From NCBI GenBank assembly GCA_026985975.1, contig JALSPL010000320.1, forward strand, positions 1-10,518: a stretch of DNA of 10,518 bases. The letters run 5' to 3'. The notes under the pieces are model-generated. The model made no database searches, was not told where the DNA came from, and saw only the letters and a program-made list of their open reading frames with translations. Positions 1 through 6,002 of this stretch are shown here, in pieces. A program made the translations under genes and the position numbers. Positions within the stretch are counted from its first letter, which is position 1. Each line of letters begins with the position of its first letter. The stretch is from Anaerolineae bacterium. GTDB lineage: Bacteria; Chloroflexota; Anaerolineae; J102.

Positions 1-632
1 CCCTGGCTTTCTCTCCGGACTTCGAGCGGGATGGGGTCATCTTTGCCGGGACGCTGGAAGATGGCGTCTTTGTCTCCCGCAACCGGGGGGCCAGTTGGAC
101 TGCCTGGAATTTCGGTTTGCTGGACCTGAATGTGCTGGCCCTGGCCATTTCGCCCGCCTTTGCCAGAGATGAGACCATCTTCGCAGCGGTTGAATCGGGC
201 ATCTTCCGTAGCGGCAATGGCGGCCGGGCCTGGCGCGAAGCGCCCTTCGACATCGATGACGCGCCGGTGCTGAGCCTGGCCATCTCCCCGACCTTTGGCG
301 AGGATGGCGTGCTGTTCGCAGGCACAGAGGCCCGCGGTCTCTTCAAATCGGAGGATGGCGGAAATTCCTGGCGGCGTTTGGCCGCGGAGAGCATTGAGGA
401 TTCCGTGGACGCCCTCTTGCTCGGGCCTGATTTTCCCGCCCGGCCGGAGATGCTGGCGCTGGTGGGCGGCGACGTGCTGATATCCCATGACGGCGGGGAG
501 AGCTGGCGGCCTCGTATCCCCCGCGAGGTCGCTGATTCCCCCATCACCGCCATACTCTCTCCCACAGACCTGAACGATCACTCGCCGCTGCTGATTGGCG
601 TGGCGGGCGAAGGAGTGAAGATCATCTCATGA
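1..632 (+). CDS. Asp-box (BNR/sialidase-like) repeat beta-propeller protein, 5'-truncated
   Basis: The reading frame is already open at base 3, so the N-terminus lies outside the window; 209 C-terminal residues are visible, ending in TGA at 630-632. Four repeats of about 45 residues each carry an Asp-box motif (S-x-x-x-G-x-x-W): SRNRGASW at visible residues 25-32, SGNGGRAW at 70-77, SEDGGNSW at 116-123 and SHDGGESW at 161-168. Each is preceded by a strand pattern of the type LA(I/F)SP-F-D-IFAG. This is the architecture of the BNR/YCF48/sortilin-type beta-propeller superfamily. Such blades are structural or binding modules, so no enzymatic role can be read from them. Whether a signal peptide or membrane anchor exists cannot be judged because the start is missing. 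The stop codon overlaps the next gene's start (ATGA), suggesting co-transcription and translational coupling with the hydrolase. Fold assignment is firm; function is unknown. Confidence 0.85.
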   Translation, partial: LAFSPDFERDGVIFAGTLEDGVFVSRNRGASWTAWNFGLLDLNVLALAISPAFARDETIFAAVESGIFRSGNGGRAWREAPFDIDDAPVLSLAISPTFGEDGVLFAGTEARGLFKSEDGGNSWRRLAAESIEDSVDALLLGPDFPARPEMLALVGGDVLISHDGGESWRPRIPREVADSPITAILSPTDLNDHSPLLIGVAGEGVKIIS

Positions 633-1255
633 AAACCATCCTCTGTTTTGGCGACTCCAACACCTGGGGCTGGAATCCCCACACTCAATCTCGTTACGAC
701 CTGCACGAACGCTGGCCCGGCGTCTTGCGAGATGAATTGGGCGCTGGTTATTGGGTCATCGAAGAGGGGCAGAACGGTCGCACCACGGTGTGGGATGATC
801 CCATCGAAGGACACAAAAACGGCGCAGCCTACCTGCCCGCCTGCCTGGAGAGCCACGCCCCCCTGGACCTGGTGATCATCATGCTGGGAACCAATGACCT
901 GAAGACGCGCTTTTCAGTCCCGGCCTGCGATATCGCCCAGAGCGCGGGCGTGCTGGTGGACATCGTGCAGAAAAGCGCTGCCGGGCGGGATGGCGCGGCG
1001 CCGCAAGTGCTGCTCATGGCGCCCGCCCCCCTGGACAATCTCAGCGATTTTGTCGAGATGTTCGAGGGTGGCGTGGAGAAATCCCGCAAGCTGGGCGCTT
1101 ACTATCGCCAAGTGGCGGAGCAATACGGCTGTCATTTTCTCGACGCCGGACAGATCGTGACCGTCAGCACAGCGGATGGCGTGCATCTCGACGCCAGTGA
1201 GCATGAGAAGTTGGGCAAGAACGTGGCCCAAAAGGTCGTCGAAATCCTCGGTTAG
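629..1255 (+). CDS. SGNH/GDSL-family esterase (MsAcT/arylesterase-like)
   Basis: This 208-residue protein has the SGNH hydrolase blocks in order. Block I is FGDSNTWGW with nucleophile Ser10, block III is GTND at 87-90 (oxyanion Asn89), and block V is DGVH with Asp183 and His186 completing the triad. The segments VIEEG, RTTVWDDP, NGAAYLPACL and LDLVIIMLGTND strongly recall the Mycobacterium smegmatis acyltransferase/arylesterase MsAcT subfamily, whose members are about 210-220 residues and hydrolyse or transfer short acyl esters. There is no signal peptide, so it is probably cytoplasmic. The start overlaps the upstream stop as ATGA, with AAGGAG at 610-615 as a somewhat distant Shine-Dalgarno. 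The next gene, a sugar isomerase, begins 11 bp after the stop, so it may deacylate a carbohydrate-derived substrate; that role is inferred. The natural substrate cannot be determined. Confidence 0.9.
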   Translation: MKTILCFGDSNTWGWNPHTQSRYDLHERWPGVLRDELGAGYWVIEEGQNGRTTVWDDPIEGHKNGAAYLPACLESHAPLDLVIIMLGTNDLKTRFSVPACDIAQSAGVLVDIVQKSAAGRDGAAPQVLLMAPAPLDNLSDFVEMFEGGVEKSRKLGAYYRQVAEQYGCHFLDAGQIVTVSTADGVHLDASEHEKLGKNVAQKVVEILG

Positions 1256-1266
1256 GGAGAGGTTAC

Positions 1267-2172
1267 ATGTCCAAGTTCAAATACAGCTACTTTCAACTCA
1301 CCTTTGGCCAGGAAGAGGCCTACCTGCATCCCGAAAAGACTTACCAGCGGCTCAAGCGCTGCGGCTATGACGCCATCGAGATCTGTCCCCCCAAGGGCCG
1401 CTATGGATTGGGAGTGACGATGGAGGATTACGTCGAGACGCACAAGCGCCTGAAGGACGATTTCGGGCTGGCGGTTTCGTGCATCAATGATTGCTGGGGC
1501 GAGATGTGGGATCCCTTCTCCCCGGTTTTCAAGACCCTGACCGAGCAGAAGACTGCGGATCTGGCCGTATCCGAGACCAAATCCACCATCGATTTTGCAG
1601 CGGAACTGGACGCGCCCTTCGTCACCATTGCCGTGGCCATTCACGCGCCCATCACCGCCGACAATGTGAACGAGGCCACCGCCATCGCTGTGGACGCCCT
1701 GCAGCGCATGTCGGATTATGCAGCCGGCAAGGGGCTGCGCCTGGTGTTCGAGGCCACCAATCACCTGGAGATGGGCAAATTCGTGAACACCGCCGCCAAT
1801 CACAAGCGCATGATAGAACTTACCGGGCGGGACAACATCGGCATCCAGCTCGATTGGTTCCACGTCAATCTGGAGGAGCTGAACCCCTACGAAGCGGTGA
1901 TGGACGCCCAACCGCTGCTCTGGCATCTGCATTTCCGTGATTCCAACTCGCTGACGCCCGGCTACGGCAAGACTGATTTCAAGGCCGTGATGCGGGCGCT
2001 GAAAAAGACCGGTTACAGCGACTATTGCACCATCGAAAGCGCGCCCATGGTTCCCGACCCGGACACCGCGGCCAAAGATGGCATCGATTATCTGAAATTC
2101 ATGGAGCGCATCGCCGAGTATCAAATCAGCCCGGAATTTCCCAACGGCTACGCGCTTCCCAGCATGGTATAA
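1267..2172 (+). CDS. Sugar (phosphate) isomerase/epimerase, xylose isomerase-like TIM barrel
   Basis: The 301-residue product matches the AP-endonuclease-2/xylose-isomerase-like TIM-barrel superfamily (IolE, hydroxypyruvate isomerase, ketose 3-epimerases). The four expected divalent-metal ligands sit at the usual spacing: Glu162 in FEATNH, Asp196 in LDWFHVN (with the companion His199), His222 in HLHFRDSN, and Glu257 in CTIESAP. The signature GYDAIEIC occurs at 33-40. Family members interconvert free or phosphorylated ketoses and aldoses; the substrate is not predictable here. An AG-rich Shine-Dalgarno (AGGGAGAGG, about 1254-1262) precedes the ATG and partly overlaps the previous gene's stop codon, supporting an operon. 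A SIS-domain isomerase follows after 38 bp and a zinc dehydrogenase further on, consistent with a sugar or polyol catabolic pathway. An open frame on the opposite strand over the same span is a GC-driven shadow. Confidence 0.88.
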   Translation: MSKFKYSYFQLTFGQEEAYLHPEKTYQRLKRCGYDAIEICPPKGRYGLGVTMEDYVETHKRLKDDFGLAVSCINDCWGEMWDPFSPVFKTLTEQKTADLAVSETKSTIDFAAELDAPFVTIAVAIHAPITADNVNEATAIAVDALQRMSDYAAGKGLRLVFEATNHLEMGKFVNTAANHKRMIELTGRDNIGIQLDWFHVNLEELNPYEAVMDAQPLLWHLHFRDSNSLTPGYGKTDFKAVMRALKKTGYSDYCTIESAPMVPDPDTAAKDGIDYLKFMERIAEYQISPEFPNGYALPSMV

Positions 2173-2210
2173 CCTGGACAACAGGTATTTTTCTCCCAGG
2201 AGCCAAGACT

Positions 2211-2804
2211 ATGACCAACGAAGACATCCTCGAGATCGCAAAAAAACAAATCCGCGCCGAAGGCGAGGTCATCATCGATATTGCCGATCAGATCGATGAA
2301 AAGTTCATCCAGGCGGCCCGGCTCATCGCCGACTGTCGGAGCAAGGTGCTGGTGACGGGCGCGGGCACATCGGGAACCATGGCCCGACGCTTGGCGCATC
2401 TGCTGGCCACCTGCGGCGTGCCCGCCTTCTATCAGCATCCGGGCGAGGGCCTGCACGGGCCTTCCGCGGCCATCACCCAGGGCGATCTGGTGATTGCTTT
2501 CTCCAAAGCAGGCAAGAGCCAGGAGCTGAACACGTTTTGCCGGGTCGCGGGCGAGCGCGGGGCCAAAATCATCGCCCTGACCTGGTATCTCGACTCCCCT
2601 CTGGGCCAGATGAGCGATGTGGCGCTGCAAATCCGGCCCGATGAGAAAGGCGAGGGCGAGGGCGTGTTGCCCTTTGGCAGCTCCCTGGCCAATGGCGCCG
2701 TGGGTGACGCCCTCACCCTTATCGTCAAACAGATGCGCGAGTTCGATCTGCGCACCCTGGTGCAAACCCATCCCAGCGGCGCCACGTCCGAGCTGGTCAA
2801 ATAA
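2211..2804 (+). CDS. SIS-domain sugar-phosphate isomerase (KdsD/6-phospho-3-hexuloisomerase-like)
   Basis: This is a 197-residue single SIS domain. Key features are the glycine-rich phosphate-binding loop GAGTSG (50-55), the segment PAFYQHPGEGLHG (71-83) that mirrors the HPGE-x-x-HG motif of arabinose-5-phosphate isomerases, and SKAGKS (98-103), corresponding to the S-x-S/A-G-x-S sugar-phosphate loop. KdsD and GutQ carry C-terminal CBS domains and exceed 300 residues; this protein lacks them and is closer in size to 6-phospho-3-hexuloisomerases and archaeal-type isomerases. The likely reaction is aldose/ketose phosphate isomerisation in the cytoplasm. The frame stays open upstream to about 2025, but ATG 2211 is preferred: AGGAG at 2198-2202 lies 8 bp ahead and the MTNEDILEIAKKQI beginning is typical of the family. 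It probably belongs to the operon of the preceding isomerase. Exact substrate is unknown. Confidence 0.88.
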   Translation: MTNEDILEIAKKQIRAEGEVIIDIADQIDEKFIQAARLIADCRSKVLVTGAGTSGTMARRLAHLLATCGVPAFYQHPGEGLHGPSAAITQGDLVIAFSKAGKSQELNTFCRVAGERGAKIIALTWYLDSPLGQMSDVALQIRPDEKGEGEGVLPFGSSLANGAVGDALTLIVKQMREFDLRTLVQTHPSGATSELVK

Positions 2805-2823
2805 CCACCGGTGACTTAGTGAT

Positions 2824-3004
2824 CGTCTAAAAATAACTTCCTTTTCTCTGCGTAAGCACTTGGCCGAATAAATTCAGACTCTAGAGGCGCTGCGCGCCGA
2901 AGGTCGCCCTGCGGCGACCAGGACGGCGCAGGCCGTCCTTTGGCCGTAGGCCTAAAGAGCCCGACTTGAGTCGGTCAGTGAAAAAGGGAAATAATTTATA
3001 GACG
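2824..3004. mobile_element. MITE-like non-coding element with terminal inverted repeats and a stem-loop array
   Basis: The element has no coding capacity. Its ends are imperfect inverted repeats: the left arm 2824-2848 (starts CGTCTAAAAAT) and the complement of the right arm 2980-3004 (starts CGTCTATAAAT) agree at 20 of 25 positions. The interior 2886-2974 is a series of five GC-rich hairpins. If transcribed, the outer arms could close a multi-branched cloverleaf-like RNA. The repeat ACTTA occurs just outside both ends (2814-2818 and 3008-3012), a possible but offset and weak target duplication. It lies between the SIS gene and the dehydrogenase gene, so it could terminate, attenuate or stabilise the transcript. 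Alternatives are a REP/BIME-type extragenic repeat or a structured RNA leader. The symmetry is seen directly; mobility is inferred. Confidence 0.6.
2886..2974. repeat. Array of five consecutive stem-loops
   Basis: Five hairpins follow one another with almost no spacing. GGCGC/GCGCC has a TGC loop (2886-2898). GGTCGCC/GGCGACC has a CTGC loop (2902-2919). AGGACGGC/GCCGTCCT has a GCAG loop (2920-2939). TTGGCC/GGCC-AA has a GTA loop and one bulged T (2940-2955). CCGACT/AGTCGG has a TG loop, or TTGA if the innermost pair is opened (2961-2974). All but the fourth are perfectly complementary, so the folds can form on either strand in DNA or RNA. Confidence 0.85.
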
Positions 3005-3056
3005 CCTACTTATTCGACATCATTTTCGAAATCTCACATATCAGGAGCATAATCCA

Positions 3057-4100
3057 ATGAAAGCAGCTTTTCTCGTCGCCCCCCGCACCTACCAGGTGAA
3101 AGAAATCCCCGATCCCATCTGCCCCGACGATGGGCTCATCCTCGAAGTGAAGGCCTGCGGCGTCTGCGGCTCGGACCTGCGACGCTGGAAAGAAGGCCCG
3201 CCCGAGGGGGCCGAGGATGGCTACACGCCCGGCCATGAGATATCGGGCCAGGTCATCCAGGTGGGCAAGCAGGTGACCCGCTACCAGGTCGGCGACAAGC
3301 TGGCGGTCGCGCCCGACATCCATTGCGGCCATTGCTGGTATTGTCGGCATGGCAAATACAACCTGTGCGACAACATCCGCATGGTGGGCATCTTTCCCGA
3401 CATCCCCGGCGGTTTCGCCGAAAAAATGGTGTTGGCCAATGAGGTTCTGGAACGGGGCATCGTTCACAAGATGCCCGACGACATGCCCTTCCAAATGGGG
3501 GCGTTGGCGGAGCCGCTCTCTTCGGTGATCTCCGCCCACGAAAAGGCGGGCACCAGCCTGGATGATGTGGTGGTGATCCTGGGAGCCGGACCTATTGGCT
3601 GTATGCACGTGATGGTGGCCAAAGCCCGCGGGGCCCGGGTCATTGTTTCGGAACCCAGCGAGACGCGGCGGGCGGAGGCGGAGCGTTTCGGGCCCGACGC
3701 GGTGGTGGATCCCTTCAATGAGGACCTGGTGGCCTTCGTGCGGGACTTTACCGACGGGCTGGGCGCGACCATCTCCATCTGCGCCAATCCCATCGCAGCC
3801 ACCCATGCCCAGGCGGTGCAACTGACGCGCAAATCGGGCCGCATCGTGCTCTTCGGAGGCCTGCCCAAAGCCAATCCCATGACCACCCTGGACGCAAACC
3901 GCATCCATTACGGCGAGCAGGAGGTGGTGGGGGCCTTTTCCTACCATCCTACCAAGCACGAAAGCGCGGTCAGCCTGCTTTACCGCAACATCATCCCCGC
4001 CGAGAAATTGATCACCCGCGTGCTGCCCCTGGATGAGATCGGACAGGCCTTCGAGATCGCAGCCAGCGGCGCCGGCCTGAAGGTGATGATCGAACCCTGA
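3057..4100 (+). CDS. Zinc-dependent medium-chain alcohol/polyol dehydrogenase
   Basis: The 347-residue protein belongs to the zinc-containing medium-chain dehydrogenase/reductase family (sorbitol, threonine and alcohol dehydrogenases). The catalytic zinc site is Cys37 (GVCGSD), His60-Glu61 (PGHE) and Glu152 (AEPL). The structural zinc site is complete with Cys90, Cys93, Cys96 and Cys104. The Rossmann fold carries GAGPIG at 176-181, with an acidic residue (Glu199) at the end of the second strand, pointing to NAD(H) rather than NADP(H). The likely reaction is NAD-dependent oxidation of a secondary alcohol of a sugar or polyol; the substrate is not determinable. AGGAG at 3043-3047 lies 9 bp before the ATG. 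It follows the SIS isomerase in the same orientation but is separated by the 181-bp hairpin element, so it may be differentially expressed. It ends 17 bp from the convergent hypE stop. Confidence 0.92.
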   Translation: MKAAFLVAPRTYQVKEIPDPICPDDGLILEVKACGVCGSDLRRWKEGPPEGAEDGYTPGHEISGQVIQVGKQVTRYQVGDKLAVAPDIHCGHCWYCRHGKYNLCDNIRMVGIFPDIPGGFAEKMVLANEVLERGIVHKMPDDMPFQMGALAEPLSSVISAHEKAGTSLDDVVVILGAGPIGCMHVMVAKARGARVIVSEPSETRRAEAERFGPDAVVDPFNEDLVAFVRDFTDGLGATISICANPIAATHAQAVQLTRKSGRIVLFGGLPKANPMTTLDANRIHYGEQEVVGAFSYHPTKHESAVSLLYRNIIPAEKLITRVLPLDEIGQAFEIAASGAGLKVMIEP

Positions 4101-4120
4101 GATCGGCGGTCGTCATCTCA
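4098..4120. terminator. Small hairpin between convergent stops (possible bidirectional terminator)
   Basis: TGAGAT (4098-4103) and ATCTCA (4115-4120) form a 6-bp stem with an 11-base loop. Each arm begins with the TGA stop of one of the convergent genes, the dehydrogenase on + and hypE on -. There is no T-tract on either side, so intrinsic termination is uncertain. Confidence 0.25.
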
Positions 4121-5128
4121 ACAAATGCGCGGCAGCAGATCGCCGCTGAGGGTGGCGACGATGCGCTGCGCGCCCAGGGCCGTCTCCATCACCACCTGGC
4201 CCGGATGCGCCTCGGTCACCCGCCCGATGATGGTCGCGTCTCGCCCCAATGGATGGGACCGCAGCGCAGCCAGAGCCGCGTCCGCTTCCCCGGGCGGCGT
4301 GATGGCGATGAACGCGCCCTCATTGGCCACGTAAAGCGGGTCCAGCCCCAACAGCTCGCATGCGGCCCGCGCCGCCGCATCCACTGGCACGGCCTCCTGG
4401 GCGAAGACCATGCCCGCGCCCGCGGCCTGCGCCAATTCATTCAGAGCCGTGGCCAGGCCTCCGCGGGTGGCGTCCCGCATGGCGCGCGTATGGGGCGCGG
4501 CCGCCAGCATCTCCGCCACGATGCCGTTGAGGGGCGCAGCGTCGCTCTGCAGATCGCTCTCGAACGACAGCCCCTCCCGCAGCGTCATGATCGTCATGCC
4601 ATGGGCGGCGATGGGCCCGTTGATGAGGATGACATCGCCGGGCCGGGCGTTGGCTGCGTCGATGTGCAGATGGGGAGGAACCGCGCCCACGCCCGCCACG
4701 CTGATGTAAACCCCATCCCCCTTGCCCTGCTCCACCACCTTGGTGTCTCCGGCCACCAGCCACACCCCTGCCCGTTCCGCGGCCGCGGCCATATCATCTG
4801 CGATGCGTCGCAAATCGAGCATGGGCAGCCCTTCCTCGATGACAAAAGAAGCGGCCAGCCACAATGGCCGCGCCCCCATCATCGCCAGATCGTTGACCGT
4901 GCCATAGACGGCAATATCGCCAATGCTGCCGCCGGGGAAAAAGAGCGGGCTGACCACATGCCCGTCGATGGAGAAAGCCAGCCGCGCCCCTGCCGCCACC
5001 TCGCCCACCGCGGCGTCATTCATCCGATCCAGCATGGGGTTGCTGAAGCGCCGGCCAAAAACCTGCCGAATGAGTTGTTGCGTCATGCGCCCGCCGGAAC
5101 CGTGGGCCAGAGTAATGCGATTCGTCAT
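4118..5128 (-). CDS. hypE: HypE, carbamoyl-dehydratase of [NiFe]-hydrogenase maturation
   Basis: The 336-residue protein ends in PRIC. This is the invariant C-terminal cysteine (Cys336) of HypE, which receives the carbamoyl group from HypF and is dehydrated with ATP to a thiocyanate, the source of the CN ligands. PurM/AIRS-family motifs are present: AHGSGGRM (8-15), PLFFPGGSIG (61-70), YGTVNDLAMMGA (75-86), GDTKVV (127-132), and RDATRGGLATALNE in the C-terminal half. The usual TDS(Y/F)V stretch reads SIDGHV here, a modest deviation. The other hyp genes are on the same strand, but a toxin-antitoxin pair of opposite orientation separates hypE from hypD. No Shine-Dalgarno precedes the ATG; TAGATT lies 7 bp upstream, so leaderless expression is possible. 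Length and motifs indicate an intact gene. Confidence 0.96.
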   Translation of the reverse strand: MTNRITLAHGSGGRMTQQLIRQVFGRRFSNPMLDRMNDAAVGEVAAGARLAFSIDGHVVSPLFFPGGSIGDIAVYGTVNDLAMMGARPLWLAASFVIEEGLPMLDLRRIADDMAAAAERAGVWLVAGDTKVVEQGKGDGVYISVAGVGAVPPHLHIDAANARPGDVILINGPIAAHGMTIMTLREGLSFESDLQSDAAPLNGIVAEMLAAAPHTRAMRDATRGGLATALNELAQAAGAGMVFAQEAVPVDAAARAACELLGLDPLYVANEGAFIAITPPGEADAALAALRSHPLGRDATIIGRVTEAHPGQVVMETALGAQRIVATLSGDLLPRIC

Positions 5129-5141
5129 TTTTTATAATCTA
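5129..5141 (-). promoter_or_regulatory. Possible leaderless -10 element of hypE
   Basis: Read on the - strand, TAGATT (5141-5136) is followed by seven bases (ATAAAAA) and then the hypE ATG at 5128. This is the TANNNT-N7-start layout known for leaderless bacterial mRNAs. No purine-rich Shine-Dalgarno is present and no convincing -35 is visible, so this remains tentative. The hexamer lies inside the left arm of the inverted repeat at 5135-5288. Confidence 0.3.
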
Positions 5142-5288
5142 TTGGAGTCTGGCGAAAATTATTTTGGCCGCTTTTCAAGTCATTTTTTGACACAAATTAA
5201 GCGAATTTATCGAATTTTTCTCTTCTTTTTTCGTATCATTCGTGTCAATTCGCGTCAAAATCAAAAACGCCAGAGTCCAGTAATCTAG
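5135..5288. repeat. AT-rich imperfect inverted-repeat region between hypE and the TA promoter
   Basis: The complement of the left end (reading CGCCAGACTCCAATAGATT inward from 5154) resembles the right end at 5268-5286 (CGCCAGAGTCCAGTAATCT), with 13 of the first 15 positions identical. A second inner pair shares the pattern GAC(A/G)C(A/G)AATT followed by CGAAT: about 5189-5212 on + and about 5238-5260 on the complement. The whole reads as a degenerate long palindrome with AT-rich filler and no plausible coding frame. It may be a decayed miniature element or one boundary of the inserted toxin-antitoxin segment. Symmetry is visible; origin is inferred. Confidence 0.45.
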
Positions 5289-5318
5289 TGGAAAGTTTTT
5301 TGGAGATAGCGCAAAATT

Positions 5319-5347
5319 TTGACAAGGCCCAATTTTGGGCCTAGAAT
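5319..5347 (+). promoter_or_regulatory. Sigma-70-type promoter of the toxin-antitoxin operon
   Basis: TTGACA (5319-5324, perfect -35) is separated by exactly 17 bp from TAGAAT (5342-5347, one mismatch to TATAAT). The predicted start near 5354 gives a leader of about 55 bases before the antitoxin ATG. This is the strongest promoter match noticed in the window, and it precedes the only genes likely to need tight self-control. Confidence 0.8.
5325..5342. promoter_or_regulatory. Palindromic operator filling the promoter spacer
   Basis: AGGCCCAATTTTGGGCCT has 8-bp arms (AGGCCCAA/TTGGGCCT) around a TT centre. It begins immediately after the -35 and ends on the first base of the -10, so a bound dimer would block both hexamers. 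The neighbouring gene encodes a ribbon-helix-helix protein, a family that binds such short palindromes and autorepresses toxin-antitoxin promoters. Binding itself is inferred. Confidence 0.7.
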
Positions 5348-5392
5348 AGAGGGGAAAAGAATAGGGCCACGTTCATGCCCCAGTCATCCCCC

Positions 5393-5401
5393 TAAGGAGG
5401 T
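5393..5401 (+). promoter_or_regulatory. Consensus Shine-Dalgarno of the antitoxin gene
   Basis: TAAGGAGGT is a full-length Shine-Dalgarno match, 8 bp before the ATG at 5410, and stronger than any other noticed in the window. It implies high antitoxin translation relative to the toxin, whose start overlaps the antitoxin stop and has no comparable site. Confidence 0.8.
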
Positions 5402-5409
5402 AATGCTTC

Positions 5410-5643
5410 ATGCGTCAAATCAAAGTAAGTCTCAAAGAAGCACAGATAGAATTTATCAATGAGTATAAGGCGTTTGGCTTCAAGGATCGCGGCGCCATGA
5501 TACGAGAAGCGCTGATGCAAATGCAAAAACAATTAGAAGATGCTCGGATGCGCACTTCGGCTGAGCTTTACGCCGAATTGTATGAAACAGATGTAGAGAT
5601 GCAGGAATGGACAAATGCAGCCCTGGAGAATTGGCCGAAATGA
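5410..5643 (+). CDS. Ribbon-helix-helix antitoxin of a MazF-type TA pair
   Basis: This 77-residue, highly charged protein has an N-terminal RQIKVSLKEAQIEFINEY strand-helix, then a turn at FKDRGAMIREALMQM. That is the beta-alpha-alpha pattern of ribbon-helix-helix (CopG/Arc-type) DNA-binding domains. The C-terminal third (about residues 48-77, SAELYAELYETDVEMQEWTNAALENW) is acidic and helical with aromatic residues, as expected for the segment that wraps and inhibits a MazF-like toxin. It has its own promoter, spacer palindrome and consensus ribosome binding site. Its TGA overlaps the toxin ATG (ATGA, 5640-5643), so the two are translationally coupled. Codon use is AT-richer than in the flanking hyp genes, suggesting horizontal acquisition. 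The likely role is to neutralise the toxin and autorepress the operon. Identification rests on fold pattern and neighbourhood rather than a close remembered homologue. Confidence 0.82.
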   Translation: MRQIKVSLKEAQIEFINEYKAFGFKDRGAMIREALMQMQKQLEDARMRTSAELYAELYETDVEMQEWTNAALENWPK

Positions 5644-6002
5644 AATCGATCACATTACGGCGAGGCATGATCATCGATGTCGATCTGAACCCTACGCGGG
5701 GTTCCGAGACAGGAAAGGTTCGCCCATGTATTGTCGTCACCAATGATGTGTACAACGAGCGCGTTCCTGTCATTCAGGTCGTTCCTGTCACGGAGTGGAG
5801 CGAGAGAAAAGCGCGTATTCTCACCAATGTCGAGCTCATGCCATCATCTGCAAATGGGCTGAGCAAACGATCTGTGGCAGACTGCTTGCAAACTCGACCT
5901 ATTGATTGGCGACGCCGTCTGGTGCGTGTGCGAGGAATGCTGAATGAAAAGAAAATGATAGAAATCGATCAAGCGCTGTTACGTGTGTTTGGGCTACGTT
6001 GA
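5640..6002 (+). CDS. mazF: MazF/PemK-family endoribonuclease toxin
   Basis: The 120-residue product begins MKSITLRRGMIIDVDLNPTR, the standard MazF opening (RRG-x-(I/V)-x-x-VDLNPT-x-GSE). GSETGKVRPCIVV (21-33) contains Arg28 and PVTEW (49-53) contains Thr51, matching the catalytic Arg and Thr of MazF toxins (R25/T48 in Bacillus subtilis MazF). The C-terminal part SVADCLQTRPIDWRRL fits the conserved D-Q-(L/V)-x-(A/T)-ID-x-x-R-L segment. Family members are sequence-specific mRNA or tRNA endoribonucleases acting as growth-arresting toxins; the cleavage motif cannot be predicted. The frame opens upstream to 5607, but ATG 5640 overlaps the antitoxin stop and matches family N-termini. Its last 9 bases overlap the end of hypD on the opposite strand. 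Like its antitoxin, it is AT-richer than its neighbours. It appears intact. Confidence 0.93.
   Translation: MKSITLRRGMIIDVDLNPTRGSETGKVRPCIVVTNDVYNERVPVIQVVPVTEWSERKARILTNVELMPSSANGLSKRSVADCLQTRPIDWRRRLVRVRGMLNEKKMIEIDQALLRVFGLR

Noticed and set aside
1252..2181. 309-codon open frame on - opposite the TIM-barrel isomerase
   Set aside because: The + strand gene has all metal ligands and a good Shine-Dalgarno; the - strand frame shows no family motif.
2025..2210. Upstream extension of the SIS gene into the isomerase gene
   Set aside because: It overlaps the preceding gene in another frame; the ATG at 2211 has a good Shine-Dalgarno and family-like start.
4205..5137. Long open frame on + opposite hypE
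   Set aside because: It is the antisense shadow of a clear HypE; composition is Gly/Arg/His/Gln-rich without recognisable motifs, as expected for GC-rich antisense frames.
5351..5392. G-run/C-run hairpin in the antitoxin leader that might hide the ribosome binding site
   Set aside because: Only short GGGG/CCCC pairing with a large loop is possible, and the consensus Shine-Dalgarno stays outside it; too weak to report.
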